From NCBI GenBank assembly GCA_001940755.1, contig MEHH01000149.1, positions 1 to 7,007 of the forward strand: a stretch of DNA of 7,007 nucleotides. The letters run 5' to 3'. Below, in pieces: positions 5,173-7,007 of this stretch (position 1 is its first letter; each line of letters begins with the position of its first letter). Origin of the DNA: Candidatus Heimdallarchaeota archaeon AB_125. Its GTDB lineage: Archaea; Asgardarchaeota; Heimdallarchaeia; Heimdallarchaeales; Heimdallarchaeaceae. Made by a program: the position numbers and the translations under genes. The notes beneath the pieces are model-generated. The model was not told where the DNA came from. It saw only the letters and a program-made list of their open reading frames with translations, and did no database searches.

Positions 5173-6105
5173 TTAGTTTTCTATTCTTTGATGCTCTGCA
5201 TAATCTCTCTCCCATTCCTTGATAAGATGCTTCTCCCAAGTATCTGTATCTATTAAAATCTTGATTATTTCTTCAAAGTGCTTTTTCTCTTCAAAAATCT
5301 GAAAAGCTTCATCTATTTCTATTCCTTCTTTGTAAAGCCAATCATTACATAAATCAGCTACAAATTCTGCGAATCTCCTATAAACTGACCTGTAGTTTTT
5401 GTTCTGAGTGATTACAACTGTAAATGCTTTCTCAATTTTCTGAACATAAATAATTAGATTCTCACTTTCAAGTAATTTTAGTTCTCCCAACCCAATGGAT
5501 TTTCCTAAGTCAAGAACAGCAGACATGAAAGCTGTTATTAGAGTAGCATCGTAAGGGAGAGATAAAGTTAGCATAAGAAAAACAGGTTGTCCAGACTCTA
5601 ATGTTATTAACATGTCTACATCTTGTATGAGGAGAGGTTTTTCTAAATCATCTTCTACATCTATGACTACTGGTTTTTTTCTTTGAGAGATGATTGTTCT
5701 CTTATTTATTATTAAATTCAAATTTCGCATGAAGTGATATATTCCTTCCCTTTCCTTCTCAAGAAAATCTTCATCCTCTATCCATGGAGTACTTTCTTTG
5801 ATTACTTCTAGAGGTTGAAAATTATCTTGAAAATTCTTCTTAACTCTTGTAACTAAAGATTCGAAAGTTCCTTTTTCTTTTACAATTGTAAGAATATATT
5901 CACCTTTAGCTTCACAGACAATCTCATTATTCCCAAATTCAATTAATTTGGGGGATGTCTCTCCAAACTCACCAATGATTGATGTCACAGCAGTAATATA
6001 ACTAATTACCTCTACATTCTTCTCTTCAGCTGACCATTGTTTATCATAGATTCTATAGTATCTACATGAACCAGAGGTCTTTAGTACAAGAACTGCTTTA
6101 ATCAA
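5173..6105 (-). CDS. Uncharacterised protein with two longin/roadblock-like domains
   Basis: I do not recognise this 310-residue soluble protein by name. Two stretches share one secondary-structure order. Residues 3-97 run strand (KAVLVLKTSG), strand, helix (about 31-48), strands (54-77), helix (81-96). Residues 163-252 run strand (DMLITLESGQPVFLM), helix (186-204), strands (207-234), helix (237-252). This strand-strand-helix-strand-strand-helix pattern, with a small turn (TSGS, ESGQP) between the first strands, is that of the longin/roadblock superfamily, whose members act as scaffolds, GEFs or adaptors for small GTPases. The linker (98-160) and C-terminal tail (255-310) are charged and mostly helical. 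No signal peptide or membrane helix is seen. The fold is an inference by eye. The start is TTG at 6105: a stop codon lies two codons before it, and the next in-frame ATG is at residue 126. The gene diverges from trm5 and converges on the tRNA gene. Confidence 0.7.
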   Translation of the reverse strand: MIKAVLVLKTSGSCRYYRIYDKQWSAEEKNVEVISYITAVTSIIGEFGETSPKLIEFGNNEIVCEAKGEYILTIVKEKGTFESLVTRVKKNFQDNFQPLEVIKESTPWIEDEDFLEKEREGIYHFMRNLNLIINKRTIISQRKKPVVIDVEDDLEKPLLIQDVDMLITLESGQPVFLMLTLSLPYDATLITAFMSAVLDLGKSIGLGELKLLESENLIIYVQKIEKAFTVVITQNKNYRSVYRRFAEFVADLCNDWLYKEGIEIDEAFQIFEEKKHFEEIIKILIDTDTWEKHLIKEWERDYAEHQRIEN

Positions 6106-6121
6106 CCTAAATCACACTAAA

Positions 6122-6130
6122 CTAATATAT
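6122..6130. promoter_or_regulatory. TATA-like element in the divergent intergenic region, probably for trm5
   Basis: CTAATATAT at 6122-6130 is readable as a TATA box on both strands. On the plus strand it would start transcription near 6152 and leave a leader of about 45 nt including the trm5 Shine-Dalgarno. On the minus strand it lies only about 21 nt from the TTG of the 310-residue gene, slightly short for a promoter. Confidence 0.35.
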
Positions 6131-6166
6131 TGCAAGCAAAGTATACCTTCAATAGATAGAAATAAG

Positions 6167-6181
6167 TCTTAAAAGCTTTCT
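6167..6181 (-). promoter_or_regulatory. Candidate BRE/TATA promoter of the 310-residue protein gene
   Basis: On the minus strand GAAAGCTTTTAAGA resembles a BRE (GAAAG) plus TATA (CTTTTAAG). It would start transcription near 6145 and give a leader of about 40 nt. If so, the two divergent promoters are nested within each other's leaders. Confidence 0.35.
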
Positions 6182-6183
6182 TT

Positions 6184-6189
6184 AAGGGA
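6184..6189 (+). promoter_or_regulatory. Shine-Dalgarno site of trm5
   Basis: AAGGGA lies 8 nt before the ATG at 6198. It selects that ATG over the out-of-frame ATG at 6191, which reaches a stop after 15 codons. Confidence 0.6.
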
Positions 6190-6197
6190 AATGGATA

Positions 6198-7007
6198 ATG
6201 AAAATCAAATCATGTGGAATTCAAGTGTCATATTCTAGTGCTGAATTCATACTTAATATTCTTCGGAAACATAAGATCATAAATTTAGAATTAGAGTTCA
6301 TTAGAGAAGAAGAAACTATTGTAATTCCCGTTCTTACTACTAAGGAAGAGCTCAAAGAAATACTTGAACCAATTCCCATAAATTTCAACTACAAAATAGA
6401 TGGTTTTGATTTTCCTGAAAAGGAAAAACAACCTAAAAATCTATTTGAAGCTGTTGAAGATGTTATTCCGAAACATCTGCACGAATATATTCCTAAAGCA
6501 TTTGATGTTGTTGGGGATATTGTTATTATTGACATTCCAGATAAACTTCTCTCTTTCAAAAAAGAATTTGGTAAAGCTCCTCTATCCTTATTTCCGTCTA
6601 TAAAATCTGTTTATAGAAAAGCTTCAGCTGTATCTGGTGAATTAAGAATAAGAGAAATAGAATACTTATCTGGAGAGAAGAAATGTGAGACAATACATAT
6701 TGAACATGGAGTAAAAATTGTTGTAAATGTATGTGAAGCATATTTTAGTCCCCGTTTAGGACCTGAACATAAAAGAATTGCAGATCTTGTCGAAGAAGGA
6801 GAAATAATAATCGATTTATTTACGGGAGTAGGATCTTTTCCATTACATATTACTAAGTATAAGAAGAATATAGTACACGCAATTGATATTAATAAAGAAG
6901 CACTGATATGCTTAGAAAAATCAATTGATATAAATAATCTAAAAGGAATGATAATTCCAACTCATAGTGATTGTAGAAGTGTAGCTGATACATTACCCAA
7001 AGCTGAC
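6198..7007 (+). CDS. trm5: Trm5, tRNA (guanine37-N1)-methyltransferase (3' end beyond the window)
   Basis: The frame is open from 6198 to the last base, giving 270 residues of a protein usually about 330-350 long. Trm5 transfers a methyl group from S-adenosylmethionine to N1 of G37 in tRNAs, protecting the reading frame and providing the first step towards wyosine. Seen: an N-terminal D1-like domain (1 to about 60); VVGDIVIIDIP (104-114) and FPSIKSVYRK (132-141), family landmarks; SGELRIREIEYLSGE (146-160) with R150 and R152; AYFSPRLGPEHKRIADLV (181-198), where Y182, R186 and E190 align with the catalytic-site Tyr, Arg and general-base Glu known from Methanocaldococcus Trm5; motif I DLFTGVGSF (206-214), where most relatives have FAGVGPF; AIDIN (228-232), binding the AdoMet ribose; and SDCR (257-260). 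The NLP catalytic motif falls just past the window. Family call is firm; the a/b/c subtype is not decided. Confidence 0.92.
   Translation, partial: MKIKSCGIQVSYSSAEFILNILRKHKIINLELEFIREEETIVIPVLTTKEELKEILEPIPINFNYKIDGFDFPEKEKQPKNLFEAVEDVIPKHLHEYIPKAFDVVGDIVIIDIPDKLLSFKKEFGKAPLSLFPSIKSVYRKASAVSGELRIREIEYLSGEKKCETIHIEHGVKIVVNVCEAYFSPRLGPEHKRIADLVEEGEIIIDLFTGVGSFPLHITKYKKNIVHAIDINKEALICLEKSIDINNLKGMIIPTHSDCRSVADTLPKAD

Noticed and set aside
6400..6603. A plus-strand 67-codon frame that looks like a small hydrophobic protein.
   Set aside because: It overlaps trm5 in another frame, and the trm5 frame there carries conserved family motifs. The Leu/Phe-rich translation is a by-product of the T-rich codons.
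5055..7007. A functional link between this tRNA-Lys and Trm5.
   Set aside because: Trm5 methylates G37, while this tRNA carries A37, so the tRNA is not an expected substrate. Their proximity with opposed transcription units between them looks coincidental.

Overview
The window reads as AT-rich archaeal DNA, most probably from an Asgard-type archaeon. Firm archaeal evidence: a tRNA-Lys gene interrupted by a 31-nt intron with a bulge-helix-bulge fold at position 37/38, an archaeal-type Trm5 tRNA methyltransferase, and BRE/TATA-like promoters with a mix of Shine-Dalgarno-led and apparently leaderless genes. The Asgard assignment is weaker. It rests on a roadblock protein next to a small GTPase, plus a separate 310-residue protein that looks like a tandem longin/roadblock-like fold. 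No mobile element, CRISPR array, integrase or rRNA is visible.

Layout. Bases 1-181 hold no convincing gene, only promoter-like AT-rich DNA. A two-gene plus-strand unit follows (182-1095): a 99-residue roadblock/LC7 (MglB-like) protein and a 188-residue MglA-family GTPase. Converging on it are three minus-strand metabolic genes: a tandem GNAT acetyltransferase (1110-2150), an NADP-type short-chain dehydrogenase (2202-2915) and an M20 metallopeptidase with a TTG start (2947-4335). Next is a four-helix membrane protein of unknown function (4418-4900, minus), then intron-bearing tRNA-Lys(CUU) (5055-5162, plus). The unrecognised tandem-domain protein (5173-6105, minus, TTG start) diverges from trm5 (6198 to the window end, plus), which lacks its 3' end.

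How the genes relate. The roadblock/GTPase pair is the only clear functional module. In bacteria MglB is the GTPase-activating partner of MglA, and the GTPase here keeps the MglA catalytic residues (switch I Arg-Thr, switch II Thr-x-x-Gly-Gln) but has an unusual His/Arg-rich switch II. The tandem longin-like protein is of the general fold class that acts as a scaffold or regulator for such GTPases, but it lies 4 kb away, so any link is a guess. M20 and SDR may be co-transcribed, although the SDR and GNAT genes each also have a TATA-like element about 25-27 nt before the start codon. The tRNA and Trm5 both belong to tRNA maturation, but this tRNA has A37 and so is not an expected Trm5 (m1G37) substrate.

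The best candidates for something undescribed are the 310-residue duplicated longin-like protein and the diverged MglA/MglB-like pair. The rest is ordinary archaeal housekeeping or metabolism.
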